Shown here: piece by piece, positions 11,027 through 18,873 of the stretch
Layout of the letters: each line of letters begins with the position of its first letter
Numbering within the stretch: position 1 is the stretch's first letter
From: an uncultured Arsenicibacter sp.
Lineage (GTDB): Bacteria; Bacteroidota; Bacteroidia; Cytophagales; Spirosomataceae
Reading direction: 5' to 3'
NCBI RefSeq assembly: GCF_945952095.1
Contig: NZ_CAMFHL010000128.1
Span: 1-18,873 of the forward strand
Length of the DNA: 18,873 nucleotides
Made by a program: the position numbers and the translations under genes
Notes under the pieces: model-generated
Databases searched by the model: none
The model's input: the letters and a program-made list of their open reading frames with translations, nothing else
What the model was told of the DNA's origin: nothing

Positions 11027-13834
11027 TTAGCTGCGTAAATCTTCCTGACCGGACGCTTCTTTCTGCTGCCGGACATAGTCCGAAGGCGTCAGTCCGGAAT
11101 ATTCCCGGAATACACGGCTGAAATAGGACAGGTTGTCGAATCCCGCCCGGTAGGCCGTTTCGCTCGGACTCAGTCCCGCCTGCAGCCATTCCGCAGCACG
11201 GCGGAGGCGGTAGGTACGAATTACCTCCCCGGCGGTCATATTCAGCAAGGCATTCAATTTGCGCGTCAGGGTGCGGCTGCTCATGGCCAGCGACGTTGCC
11301 AGTTGCTCCACGTCAAACTCTGTATTGTCGAGCTGCCGGTCAATCTGCCGGTATAGCTCATCAACAAACGCCTGTTGCTGCACGGTAAAAACAGGTTCCG
11401 GAGCCGCAACCGGCGATTCGCCCGCCGTCCGGAGCACCTGCCCGCGGAAGTAGGCGCGGATAATCTGCTGCCGGGCCAGCAGATTCTGCACCCTGATCAG
11501 TAATTCCTGCGCTACAAACGGCTTGGTCAGGTAATCATCAGCGCCGGTTCCGAGCCCCTGCAACCGGTCATCGAGGGCGGCCCGGGCGGTCAGCATCACA
11601 ACGGGTATGTGGCTGGTTGCCTGCTCCTCCCGCAGGTACCGGCACAGGGTCATCCCGTCGAGTTCCGGCATCATCACATCGGTGACGATCAGGTCAGGCA
11701 CCGTCTGCCGGGCCAGGTCCAGTCCCTTCTGCCCGTCGGTCGCTTCCACAATCCGGTAGTGCGGGCTCAGGATCGACCGTACATAGACACGGAGGTCGTC
11801 GTTGTCCTCCACGATAAGCACCACAGGCCGGCCGGTGGCTTCGTCTGCTTCCGGCTGGGGCGCTGCCAGCTCGCCGGTCGCCGCCGGAACCGGCTGCACC
11901 GGCAACCCTGTATCGGCGGGACCGGTCACCGGACCGGACAAAGCCCGCAGCGGCAGACTAACGGTAAAGGTTGTCCCGACGCCCAACCGGCTATCGGCCG
12001 TAATGCTGCCGCCGAGCAGCCGTACCAGTTCCCGCACCAGCGCCAGCCCGACGCCCGTTCCTTCATAGCCGCGCCGCTGACTGGCATCAACCTGATAAAA
12101 CCGGTCGAAGATAAACGGCAGATGTTCCGGCGCAATGCCCGGACCGGTATCCGCCACGGTGAGCAGCAAGCCCGCTTCACTGTAGGTCACCGTCACAGCC
12201 ACTGATCCGCCGGCCTGCGTAAACTTCAGCGCATTGGCGACGAGGTTGTTTGTCACTTTCTCCAGTTTATCCGCGTCATACTCAGCCATAACCTCCGGAT
12301 GACTCTGGTTCAGCGACAGCTCAATCCGGCGGCTGACAGCCAGCGACTCAAAGGAGAGTACCCACATCCGGAACTCAGCTACAAGATTGCCCGGCCGCAG
12401 ATCGGGCTGTAGTTGCCCGTTATCAAGCTTGGCCAGGTCCAGCAGTTGATTAATCAATGTCTGCAACCGGGTGGCATTCCGGTACATGATCCGGTACAGT
12501 TCCTCGGCGGGGAAGCGCTTCACCAGATCATTGAGCGGCCCGATGAGCAGCGTCAGCGGGGTGCGGAATTCATGGGAAATATTGGTAAAGAAGCGGGTTT
12601 TAAGCGCATCCAGCTCAACCAGTTTTTCGGCTTCGACTTTCTCCGTAAAGAGTGCCTTTTCCGTTGCGAGCCGTTTTTGTTCGGCCCCCTCAATGATTTT
12701 TCCCAGCACCAGCGCCAGCGCCACAATTTCGAGGAAGTTGGTCGCATAGATCACGGGGTAAATCCAGTCATAGTCAATGATACCCAGCGACCGCAGGTTC
12801 AGGAAAATAAACGGCACCAGCGTTATAAAACACGGAATGAGCAGGTAGGTATTCATCGGCACCCGCCGCAACAGGGCATGGCAGCAGATGGTAATCAGGA
12901 AGACTTCGGTAAACAGAAACAGGTAGTTATTGCCCTGCAGCAGGTACATCCTCGGTACGAATGCATGCAGGGTCAGTTGCAGCACACTGACGGCCACAAT
13001 GCCGAAAAATACCGGACGCAGGGCCCGGTAATGCCGCCGTACCGACAGCAGCGAATAAATAAACAGCGTGTATGTAGCGGGCATCAGCTCGAAAAACGCC
13101 ACGTTGAAGAAACTGGCCACGGCGGGGTACGCGCTCAGCAGATTACCCGTTACCCCGAATGACCCGAGTACCGAGGCCGTTACAATCACCGTATGAAAAA
13201 CGTACCACCGGAAAGAGCTGTCCTGAACATACCGCGCCAGAATAACATTGTAAAATACCCGCAGCAGCTGAATCCCGATAACCAGCCACACCATGGCCAG
13301 GCTCCCCGGCAGGCTGTCGATGTAGGCCTGATAGGTCATGAGGGTCAGCTGTCCGTTGATGGATTCGCTGGCTTCGAGGCGCAGGTAATACGTCTGCGGA
13401 CGGGTGACCGCACCGAGCGGATACGCCGGAAACAACCCCTTGTAGGCTTTCTGGTCGGCCGGCGTCTTCAATCCCCCTTTTAACAGGGCCCAGGTGCTGT
13501 CTGTCTGCGGAACGTAGAGGTCAATGTGATCGCGCAGGCCATCGCTCCAGAGCAGGTACCATTGCCGGTCCTCCGGTGCAGTGCCGGGATCGAGTGTAAA
13601 GCGGAACCAGAAAATCTGTTTTGAAAAACCAAACTGAAACGATTGCTCACGGTGGGGTATAAACGTCTGCTGCCGGACCTGCTCAAACGAAAGCGTCCCT
13701 GCCGGATCGGCAAAGACCGATACCGACGGGCATAGATTGAGGACTTCCGTATCAGGTTTCAGGGAAACCGGCTGTGCTATTGTAACACCACATGCCAGCA
13801 AAAAAAACAAAATCAAACAGACATTACTCCGCAT
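11027..13834 (-). CDS. Hybrid two-component sensor/regulator: 7TMR-DISM, histidine kinase, receiver, AraC-type HTH
   Basis: 935 residues from ATG 13834; a TTG four codons upstream is possible, but the ATG directly precedes the signal peptide MRSNVCLILFFLLACG. Residues about 25-170 form a periplasmic 7TMR-DISMED2 sensor (FGFSKQIFWFRFTL), 178-380 seven-membrane-segment 7TMR-DISM, then a short coiled coil, HisKA with H421 in NISHEFRTP, and HATPase with N-box NNLVANALKFT, G1 DTGPGI and G2 GTGVGLAL. After a Pro/Ala linker (about 635-665) a receiver shows E676/D677, phospho-acceptor D719 (VTDVMMPE), T749 and K771. An AraC-type double helix-turn-helix (about 820-925) ends with AGFDNLSYFSRVFREYSGLT. 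All catalytic residues are present, so it should sense an envelope signal, phosphorylate itself and bind DNA at the membrane. It is next to two matching 21-bp-period operators, its likely targets. The ligand is unknown; DISMED2 domains are thought to bind carbohydrates. Confidence 0.95.
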   Translation of the reverse strand: MRSNVCLILFFLLACGVTIAQPVSLKPDTEVLNLCPSVSVFADPAGTLSFEQVRQQTFIPHREQSFQFGFSKQIFWFRFTLDPGTAPEDRQWYLLWSDGLRDHIDLYVPQTDSTWALLKGGLKTPADQKAYKGLFPAYPLGAVTRPQTYYLRLEASESINGQLTLMTYQAYIDSLPGSLAMVWLVIGIQLLRVFYNVILARYVQDSSFRWYVFHTVIVTASVLGSFGVTGNLLSAYPAVASFFNVAFFELMPATYTLFIYSLLSVRRHYRALRPVFFGIVAVSVLQLTLHAFVPRMYLLQGNNYLFLFTEVFLITICCHALLRRVPMNTYLLIPCFITLVPFIFLNLRSLGIIDYDWIYPVIYATNFLEIVALALVLGKIIEGAEQKRLATEKALFTEKVEAEKLVELDALKTRFFTNISHEFRTPLTLLIGPLNDLVKRFPAEELYRIMYRNATRLQTLINQLLDLAKLDNGQLQPDLRPGNLVAEFRMWVLSFESLAVSRRIELSLNQSHPEVMAEYDADKLEKVTNNLVANALKFTQAGGSVAVTVTYSEAGLLLTVADTGPGIAPEHLPFIFDRFYQVDASQRRGYEGTGVGLALVRELVRLLGGSITADSRLGVGTTFTVSLPLRALSGPVTGPADTGLPVQPVPAATGELAAPQPEADEATGRPVVLIVEDNDDLRVYVRSILSPHYRIVEATDGQKGLDLARQTVPDLIVTDVMMPELDGMTLCRYLREEQATSHIPVVMLTARAALDDRLQGLGTGADDYLTKPFVAQELLIRVQNLLARQQIIRAYFRGQVLRTAGESPVAAPEPVFTVQQQAFVDELYRQIDRQLDNTEFDVEQLATSLAMSSRTLTRKLNALLNMTAGEVIRTYRLRRAAEWLQAGLSPSETAYRAGFDNLSYFSRVFREYSGLTPSDYVRQQKEASGQEDLRS

Positions 13835-13959
13835 ACAGTCAGGCAACCGGATAAACGATCCTATCTTACGTTACCGGTTCTGGCAAAGTACGATAAAATC
13901 ATTTACCCGGATTGACCCTGATGCACAAAAAAGTTAATCCGCCGCTGTAACCTTCGGCA

Positions 13960-15096
13960 TCATTGCTGAACTTCCGGAGACACAACAACAAAATCATACT
14001 TGTAAAGAAGCTGAAAGGTATCCTCAGAAAGCGTTTTGTCATTGGCATAGCGCACCCGGAGCGGACGTACATCAACGACCACCCATTTTTCCTTGTCGTA
14101 CAGCTTCAGAAACTCCTTCGGGTATTCGGGTTGGGCACTGGCAAGATCATCAATGACTTTTCCGTCTTCGGTAGTATAGCGAAGCATAAAATAAACATTG
14201 GTAAAGCTGGTCTGATTATGCTGTGCCAGTTCATAGATTGCATTCCCGATGTCATAGAGGGAGGTCATCAGGTTGAGTCCTTTTGCCAGATGGTTGGCCC
14301 CCATTTTGAAAAATACTTTCTCGTGCCGGGTCTTTGTGTGATCGTAATACGAATAGAAGTTCTTTTTCATTAACGAAGCCCGCATCAGCGAATTTTCCTC
14401 TCTGTATATACGGCCGGACACCTTGATGTCATCGAGCACCTGTTTATAGTTTTCCTGCGGAATCCCGTTGCGCAGACTGTCCAGCAACTTTACCTTGGGC
14501 ATCCACCATCTGGCCAGCAGGCTATCCCGAACGGCTTTATAGGCCTGCCTTACTTTGGGTGACTGGGCCGTGTAGACCCGGTTAATCGCATACGGAAACG
14601 CCATCTGAAATTCCTGATCGATTCCCCAGATCGCATAGTTGTAGGTTCCGGCGGCAGCAAGCATCCGGGCATCGTCAGTGGTTTTGAAGAAGGGGAAGGT
14701 GCCGTATTTGGGATGCTCTCTGGATACGGCGGCCAGGCTGTCCCACGGATTTTTATAGCGGGCCATCCGTGAGAGTTCAGACGCAACAAACGGACTTACT
14801 TCGACACACCAGTTTTTAAACCCATACGTTGATGCCCGTTCAAGGGCATAGGCTGCCAGTTGCGAGAGCAGCGGGGAATTATGGTATTCGCCCCAGCCAA
14901 CAAACTGATTTTCAGCAAAATGCTTTTCCAGTATATCCCAGCCGGCGCCGGTTGGTTTCTTACCGTCAAACGTGAATGAGCTTACAGCGCCGGAGAGGTA
15001 CTTTGTAAACCGGGCCGAGTCGCTGACCGGTTTTTCTTTCTGGGCAAAACAGGTCGTCGTAAGCAGCAGGCTGACAGCCAGTAAAATGTTTTTCAT
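13960..15096 (-). CDS. Secreted protein of unknown function with a GExH motif (possible EreA/ChaN-like fold)
   Basis: 378 residues with a clear signal peptide (MKNILLAVSLLLTTTCFAQ). Features that recall the erythromycin esterase-like/ChaN superfamily are FVGWGEYHNSP with E70 and H72, a WCVEVSPF strand with E99, a WGIDQEF strand near 157-163, and FKMGANHLAKGL with H269, close to the G-x-(H/N)H element near the end of those proteins. I see no other domain. If the comparison is right, the conserved His and Glu would form an active or metal/heme-binding site, but the substrate is unknown. It lies 125 bp upstream of the regulator gene in the same direction. No strong promoter is visible in the 201 bp upstream, which holds an imperfect 19-bp inverted repeat. 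The gene is certain; the family is tentative. Confidence 0.8.
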   Translation of the reverse strand: MKNILLAVSLLLTTTCFAQKEKPVSDSARFTKYLSGAVSSFTFDGKKPTGAGWDILEKHFAENQFVGWGEYHNSPLLSQLAAYALERASTYGFKNWCVEVSPFVASELSRMARYKNPWDSLAAVSREHPKYGTFPFFKTTDDARMLAAAGTYNYAIWGIDQEFQMAFPYAINRVYTAQSPKVRQAYKAVRDSLLARWWMPKVKLLDSLRNGIPQENYKQVLDDIKVSGRIYREENSLMRASLMKKNFYSYYDHTKTRHEKVFFKMGANHLAKGLNLMTSLYDIGNAIYELAQHNQTSFTNVYFMLRYTTEDGKVIDDLASAQPEYPKEFLKLYDKEKWVVVDVRPLRVRYANDKTLSEDTFQLLYKYDFVVVSPEVQQ

Positions 15097-15183
15097 AATG
15101 CGTGTAACGGTTTATTGAGTTTCCGGCAGATGCGTGGCATTGATACAGGCTGATGTAAACGCTGTTTCAACAGAAAACCGCTC

Positions 15184-15228
15184 AAATTACCGCAAAAATC
15201 AATATATGTTTGATTTCGCCGGTAATTT
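15184..15228. terminator. Inverted repeat after the 922-residue protein gene
   Basis: Arms 15184-15202 and 15210-15228 pair at 16 of 19 positions (AAATTACCG...AAATCAA against its complement) around a 7-base loop. It lies about 70 bp after one gene's stop and 88 bp before the next start. No U-run follows on the minus strand, so it may be a factor-assisted terminator, mRNA 3'-end structure or an operator. Confidence 0.45.
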
Positions 15229-15297
15229 AATAATGACGGAAAGCGGATTAACACCATTACTAAATCACCGGCGAAGCAACTACCGTGCACCGTCCTG

Positions 15298-18066
15298 TCA
15301 GGGCGCCAACCGGAGCTGGCCTGCCTCTGACAGGATTAGTTTTGCTCCCTCCTCACAGGTGACTTTCCGGGCAAGCGCCTTATACCCTGAGGGTATGTAA
15401 ACGTTATGCCGGATCAGCGCCATCGCTCCGGGTTCCGGAATCTGTCCGCCAATCCATGTATCCGGTTCGTTCCAGGCACCATGCCGGGCAGTTATAAACA
15501 AAGGCGCCTCATAAGCACCCATGTCGATCCGGAGGCCTACGATCCGGAGGTTACCGGCCAGATCCCGTGCCGATACGGTTCCCGTTGTGCTCGACGGATC
15601 ACCCGTATTCATGGCCGGGCTACCGGTCTGCAGCTGATAGTTTCCGGCAGCTGCGTTGATAAATTTCGGGTCAGCATCCAGATTCCCTGCACCGGAATAA
15701 CCGCCTTCGACAATAGAATACGTTATCTGATAGGCAGGAGTACCCCTGTCAGGTCCGGTTGTGTTAGCCAGCCCCGGTTGTAACAAAATACTGTTCTGGA
15801 CCCTGTAATTAACGGCGCAACTGGCCTCCATATCGGTATAAAACGTATTCCCGTTGGTACTGCCTGCCTTGTTGTTAACGAATGTGCAGTTCGTAAATAC
15901 CGGGCTTACTTCGCTATAGAATGAAGCTTGTACGGAAAAAAGTCCGCCCTGTTCACCGGCAGTATTATCGTCCAGTAAACAATTGGTAAAAAATGATTCG
16001 TACTTACCGCCGGTCGTTGTCGAAATGCGCATCAGCCCACCCGCATATGAAGACCGGTTTCTCTGGAATATACATTGATTCGCCTGCAGCAGAATACGGG
16101 AAGCGGCTGAGTTAATAGCCTGTACATAAAACCCGCCGCCATATCCGAATACAGCGTTATCCGTAAGCAGGCACCGCAACAGCGCTATACTACCAATACC
16201 GTTATTAGAATGAATGTAAATGCCGCCGCCATAATCAGAGGCAATGTTCTGGCTGATCGTCGTACTTTCCAGCGTTGGCCGGCAATACCCGCCCGATTCA
16301 GCATCCAGATAAAGGCCGCCTCCCGCTTTGGTGCTACGGTTAGCCGTAATGATGCAGTTAATGAGCTGAGGTTCGCAACGGTTACCGCTGCCACTGCCGT
16401 CAAAATAAACCCCTGCTCCTCCTTTTGGTGTCTGTAGTGCACCATAGTCACGCGATTCATAGCCATCGCGGATGGTTACCCCATCTAGTTTAGTAGCAGC
16501 CGAAGCGGGGCCAAACCGGACGACCTGATAGGTATTATCTACAGTAGACCCGATCTGACCAATATCTCCGGAAAAGATCGTCGGATACCGGGAAATAATC
16601 CGCTGACTTATGTCCGTTTCCTGCCCGGCAAAACCACCAATGACGTCAACGCCGGAGTTAATGACAAAACTACGGTGACGGGCGGTAGACTGCGTGGGCA
16701 GGTAAACCCCCTGGGCTACCCAGAAACTGACCCCTGCATCGGCTACCAGCAGCGCTTCCGGAAATTCCGTTGCCGATAAGGCATTGCTCCAGTCTGCTCC
16801 GGAAAAGGTGCCTGCCCCTGATACTGTAACGTAGAGCCGGGTACCTGCCGGATAACGGTACTGATATTCGAAAGCCCCCTGATCAATCCGCCCGTTAAGA
16901 ATACGTGGCTTAGCCGCCGCATCCTGCTGAGCGACCGTAGCCGTTGTGCTGGCCGGATCACCGGCATTTATCACCGGCGACCCCGCAGAGGGCATATACG
17001 TACTTGTCAATTGCGGATTCTGATCACTGTTACCGGCTCCGGCATACCCGCCCTGAATCGTTGAATAGGTAATCGTCAGACTAACCTGGCCATTATTGTA
17101 TATGCCGGACAGCACTGAAGGGGCCGATTCGGCCGTATTGGCCCAGATAATGCAGTTCAGCAGCAGGGGCTCACACGTACCCTGATTGCCCGGAACGTCA
17201 TTATACAGGGCACCACTGTTGTAATTTCCGCTGACGGCCGGAGTCGTCACGTGGTTATTAACCAGCGTACAGTTAATAAAGGCAGGCCGGCAAATCCCGC
17301 CGAAGGCTTCATTATAGTAGGCCCCACCATCTCTTGCCGTGTTCCCGCTGCTCAGGCAGTTAATGAAACGAGGCTGACAGTTGCCCTGATAGCCGTTATT
17401 ATAAACCCCGCCGCCGTTGACCCAGGCTCCATTACGGCTGAAGACGCAATTAATGACGGTAGGACTACAGCTCCCCTGATAACCATAATTATTCAGTCCC
17501 CCGCCATACGACGCCGTGTTATTCACGATGTAGCAGTTAGCAATCACCGGATTACTTTGGTTGCCGGCACCGGAACCATTATTAAAAATACCAGCTCCTT
17601 CATACCCATAGCCACCGGTTACAACGATCCCGTCTAAACGCGTATCCGCAGACGCATTCGTGAACGTAACTACATGGAGGGCATTATCATCAAGATTGTT
17701 ACTGAAACCGATCTCTCCGGAAAATGTAGTAGAAGACGGAGCAGTAAGCTCACGCTCCTGTAATCCGTTTTCAAACCCCTTAAAACCGCCATAAACCTGT
17801 ACCCCGGAAGGAATCACAAAGCTATCAGCGCGATTATTATTGTTATTGACCGATGTTTTATACGTACCCTTTGCGATCCAGAACTGTGTTCCTGCCGGAG
17901 CAGTCGCCAGACGGGTACGCAGGGTAAATGATGTGCTTGCATTGGCCCATGAGGATCCGGAAAAATTACCGCTCCCGTATTCGGTTACATAAACAACGGA
18001 CTGACCATAAACCCGCAGACTACATATTACATAAATAGTGCAGAAAAGACGTAAAAAAGAAAGCAT
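15298..18066 (-). CDS. Secreted two-module parallel beta-helix protein (choice-of-anchor Q type)
   Basis: 922 residues from ATG 18066 with signal peptide MLSFLRLFCTIYVICSLRVY ending GQ. Module 1 (about 23-402) and module 2 (410-854) are homologous. Each starts YVT..G.G.FSG..W.NA, continues with FW(I/V)A(K/Q)G.Y and GG(F) motifs, has many short coils with GGG and NC(I/T/V) steps typical of right-handed parallel beta-helices, and ends N(A/T)GDP(A/S)STT...RID(Q/M)GA(F/Y)E. A C-terminal segment (about 857-922) reads like a G8-type strand repeat (W..PDTWIGGQIPEPGAMA). No type IX secretion C-terminal domain is recognised. The modules match module C of the giant protein at 4781-5990. The cysteine-rich coils (CxP..NC) suggest an oxidised extracytoplasmic protein. 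Glycan binding or cleavage is possible for the fold, but I see no catalytic signature. Confidence 0.92.
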   Translation of the reverse strand: MLSFLRLFCTIYVICSLRVYGQSVVYVTEYGSGNFSGSSWANASTSFTLRTRLATAPAGTQFWIAKGTYKTSVNNNNNRADSFVIPSGVQVYGGFKGFENGLQERELTAPSSTTFSGEIGFSNNLDDNALHVVTFTNASADTRLDGIVVTGGYGYEGAGIFNNGSGAGNQSNPVIANCYIVNNTASYGGGLNNYGYQGSCSPTVINCVFSRNGAWVNGGGVYNNGYQGNCQPRFINCLSSGNTARDGGAYYNEAFGGICRPAFINCTLVNNHVTTPAVSGNYNSGALYNDVPGNQGTCEPLLLNCIIWANTAESAPSVLSGIYNNGQVSLTITYSTIQGGYAGAGNSDQNPQLTSTYMPSAGSPVINAGDPASTTATVAQQDAAAKPRILNGRIDQGAFEYQYRYPAGTRLYVTVSGAGTFSGADWSNALSATEFPEALLVADAGVSFWVAQGVYLPTQSTARHRSFVINSGVDVIGGFAGQETDISQRIISRYPTIFSGDIGQIGSTVDNTYQVVRFGPASAATKLDGVTIRDGYESRDYGALQTPKGGAGVYFDGSGSGNRCEPQLINCIITANRSTKAGGGLYLDAESGGYCRPTLESTTISQNIASDYGGGIYIHSNNGIGSIALLRCLLTDNAVFGYGGGFYVQAINSAASRILLQANQCIFQRNRSSYAGGLMRISTTTGGKYESFFTNCLLDDNTAGEQGGLFSVQASFYSEVSPVFTNCTFVNNKAGSTNGNTFYTDMEASCAVNYRVQNSILLQPGLANTTGPDRGTPAYQITYSIVEGGYSGAGNLDADPKFINAAAGNYQLQTGSPAMNTGDPSSTTGTVSARDLAGNLRIVGLRIDMGAYEAPLFITARHGAWNEPDTWIGGQIPEPGAMALIRHNVYIPSGYKALARKVTCEEGAKLILSEAGQLRLAP

Positions 18067-18091
18067 AAGTTAACCCGTATGAATGGGCCGA

Positions 18092-18122
18092 CAAAAGTAC
18101 TACTCAGGTTACGACGAATCAA
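18092..18122 (-). promoter_or_regulatory. Promoter of the 922-residue beta-helix protein
   Basis: TTG at 18122-18120 and TACTTTTG at 18099-18092 are 20 bp apart. This matches the Bacteroidota -33/-7 pattern (TTG, 19-21 bp, TAnnTTTG). The -7 element lies 25 bp before the ATG at 18066, giving a short leader of about 20 nt. The -33 element is inside a large palindrome (18105-18150). Confidence 0.65.
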
Positions 18123-18150
18123 CGAGCAGACGTTGATATGTCGCAACCTG
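18105..18150. terminator. Large palindrome after the DoxX gene, overlapping the next promoter
   Basis: Two 20-bp arms (18105-18124 and 18131-18150) match at 17 of 20 positions around a 6-base loop. They include perfect CAGGTT/AACCTG and ATCAACG/CGTTGAT blocks. The structure begins 8 bp after the DoxX stop codon, so in that transcript it forms a strong hairpin and is a likely terminator. Because it spans the -33 element of the downstream promoter, it may also serve as an operator. Confidence 0.6.
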
Positions 18151-18158
18151 ACGTCAGA

Positions 18159-18560
18159 CTAGTGCAGGAGCGCATCCAGACTATACTTTCCGGGCCCTAA
18201 GAGCAGGCTGGTGATGTAGCCAATCAGAAAAAGGGTGCCCGCCGACCCATCACCCAGCAGATCTCCCTCATGGGCTATAAACACGATGACCAGGGCAGTG
18301 CAGAGTAACGGAATTAGCACCACACGCGTTAACAGCCCCAACATGAGCAGTATGGAGCAGAAAAACTCCGCTCCGATGGCCAGCGCCAGCGAAACAGTAG
18401 TTCCAAGCCCAAACAGATTCAGAAAGCCGGCCTTCTGTTCACTGAAGTGTATTAACTTTTCATAGCCATGCGGGATCATGGAGAGGCCTAAACCAAGCCG
18501 TAACCAAAGGCTGGCACCATTAACTGCTTGTACGGAGAAATCCGTTTTCAGGAATTGCAT
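18159..18560 (-). CDS. DoxX-family membrane protein
   Basis: 133 residues from ATG 18560. An in-frame ATG at 18620 would add 20 polar residues; I prefer the shorter form because DoxX proteins usually open with a few residues before an LxLRLGLGLxMIPHGxxKL-type first membrane segment, as seen here (WLRLGLGLSMIPHGYEKL). Further hydrophobic segments are TTVSLALAIGAEFFCSILLM, VVLIPLLCTALVIVFIAHEG and LFLIGYITSLLLGPGKYSLD, giving the usual four-helix, roughly 130-residue layout. DoxX-type proteins are inner-membrane proteins with loosely defined roles in redox and sulfur metabolism; no partner gene is adjacent. The sequence CGTACTTTG, close to the -7 consensus, lies about 38 bp before the upstream ATG and leaves the longer start possible. 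A strong hairpin follows the stop. Confidence 0.85.
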   Translation of the reverse strand: MQFLKTDFSVQAVNGASLWLRLGLGLSMIPHGYEKLIHFSEQKAGFLNLFGLGTTVSLALAIGAEFFCSILLMLGLLTRVVLIPLLCTALVIVFIAHEGDLLGDGSAGTLFLIGYITSLLLGPGKYSLDALLH

Positions 18561-18620
18561 GATAACTAATTGATTAGAACAGAGTATTGGTTGAGCGTCA
18601 TTGAGTTGTGGCGTATTCAT

Positions 18621-18873
18621 TCTGAACAGGCAGCTACCCCGTAGCTGGAATTACGGATCAAAGTACGCCCCGGCGTTTCAGAAAGGACGGGTAAAAATGA
18701 TCAACCCCTGCTTTTTGATGACCAACGCAATTGGTCACATTCAATTGGAAATGCGGATACCTTTCGGTTTTTTTGCCCGAAACTAAGTCAAGACGTAACT
18801 ATCCCCCAGCTAAAGCAAGGGGCTTTAATCCTCACCGTTGGCAGGGGTAAGCACAAACCAACGGGGAATTTTC
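18621..18873. other. Non-coding right edge with paired hairpins
   Basis: I see no gene here. An IS200/IS605-like hairpin lies at 18803-18827: CCCC...GGGG around GC-TAAA-GC, overlapping an alternative perfect pair TAAAGC/GCTTTA. It is followed by a second perfect pair, CCGTTGG (18835-18841) with CCAACGG (18858-18864). Such adjacent hairpins occur at ends of single-strand-transposing elements, but no transposase is inside the window, so the origin is open. Confidence 0.35.

Noticed and set aside
10929..11189. Upstream extension of the TonB-domain gene to a start at 11189
   Set aside because: The added 87 residues overlap the 3' end of the regulator gene, read as low-complexity shadow sequence, and would bury the signal peptide and the promoter/operator inside coding sequence.
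11609..13162. Plus-strand frames opposite the hybrid regulator (198 and 249 codons)
   Set aside because: The minus strand encodes a complete kinase/receiver/AraC protein with every motif in frame; the plus frames are shadows.
13835..13959. Promoter of the hybrid regulator at CGTACTTTG
   Set aside because: It is one base short of the TAnnTTTG spacing and has no TTG at the right distance; too weak to annotate, although the same CGTACTTTG also occurs upstream of the DoxX gene.

Overview
The window looks like chromosomal DNA of a Bacteroidota member, most likely a Cytophagales bacterium of the Spirosoma/Larkinella type. The reasons are a 7TMR-DISM hybrid histidine kinase with an AraC output domain, giant surface proteins built from beta-helix, Ig-like and LRR modules, -7 elements close to TAnnTTTG, no clear Shine-Dalgarno sites, and moderately high GC. 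All six genes I can support lie on the minus strand, so transcription runs from right to left.

From right to left: 18621-18873 is non-coding and carries small hairpins at the window edge. A DoxX-like membrane protein (18159-18560) is followed by a strong palindrome that overlaps a near-consensus promoter for a 922-residue secreted beta-helix protein (15298-18066). Next come a 378-residue secreted protein with a GExH-type motif (13960-15096), a 935-residue one-protein two-component regulator (11027-13834) and a 142-residue secreted TonB C-terminal-domain protein (10500-10928). Last is the start of a giant surface protein that fills 10120-1 and leaves the window still open. I checked all 3373 codons of that frame and found no stop.

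The giant protein has a signal peptide, two diverged copies of one beta-helix module, two copies of a second, a third beta-helix module of the kind that also builds the 922-residue protein, three copies of a Big/Ig-like spacer, a six-repeat plant-type LRR block, and at least seven tandem Ig/SprB-like repeats with a 693-bp higher-order period. Its C-terminus, where a type IX secretion signal would be expected, is outside the window.

The most interesting result is regulatory. The promoter regions of the TonB-domain gene and of the giant surface protein share a two-part operator: TGTCCGGAAAT-type half-sites exactly 21 bp apart, then TGACAATC, then exactly 18 bp to a TAnnTTTG-like -7 element. A 21-bp direct-repeat period is typical of AraC-family activators, and an AraC-type DNA-binding domain is encoded next to these sites. 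I infer a local regulon: a membrane sensor/regulator that switches on a periplasmic TonB-domain protein and a giant adhesin. A T9 homopolymer in the adhesin's signal-peptide codons could add phase variation.
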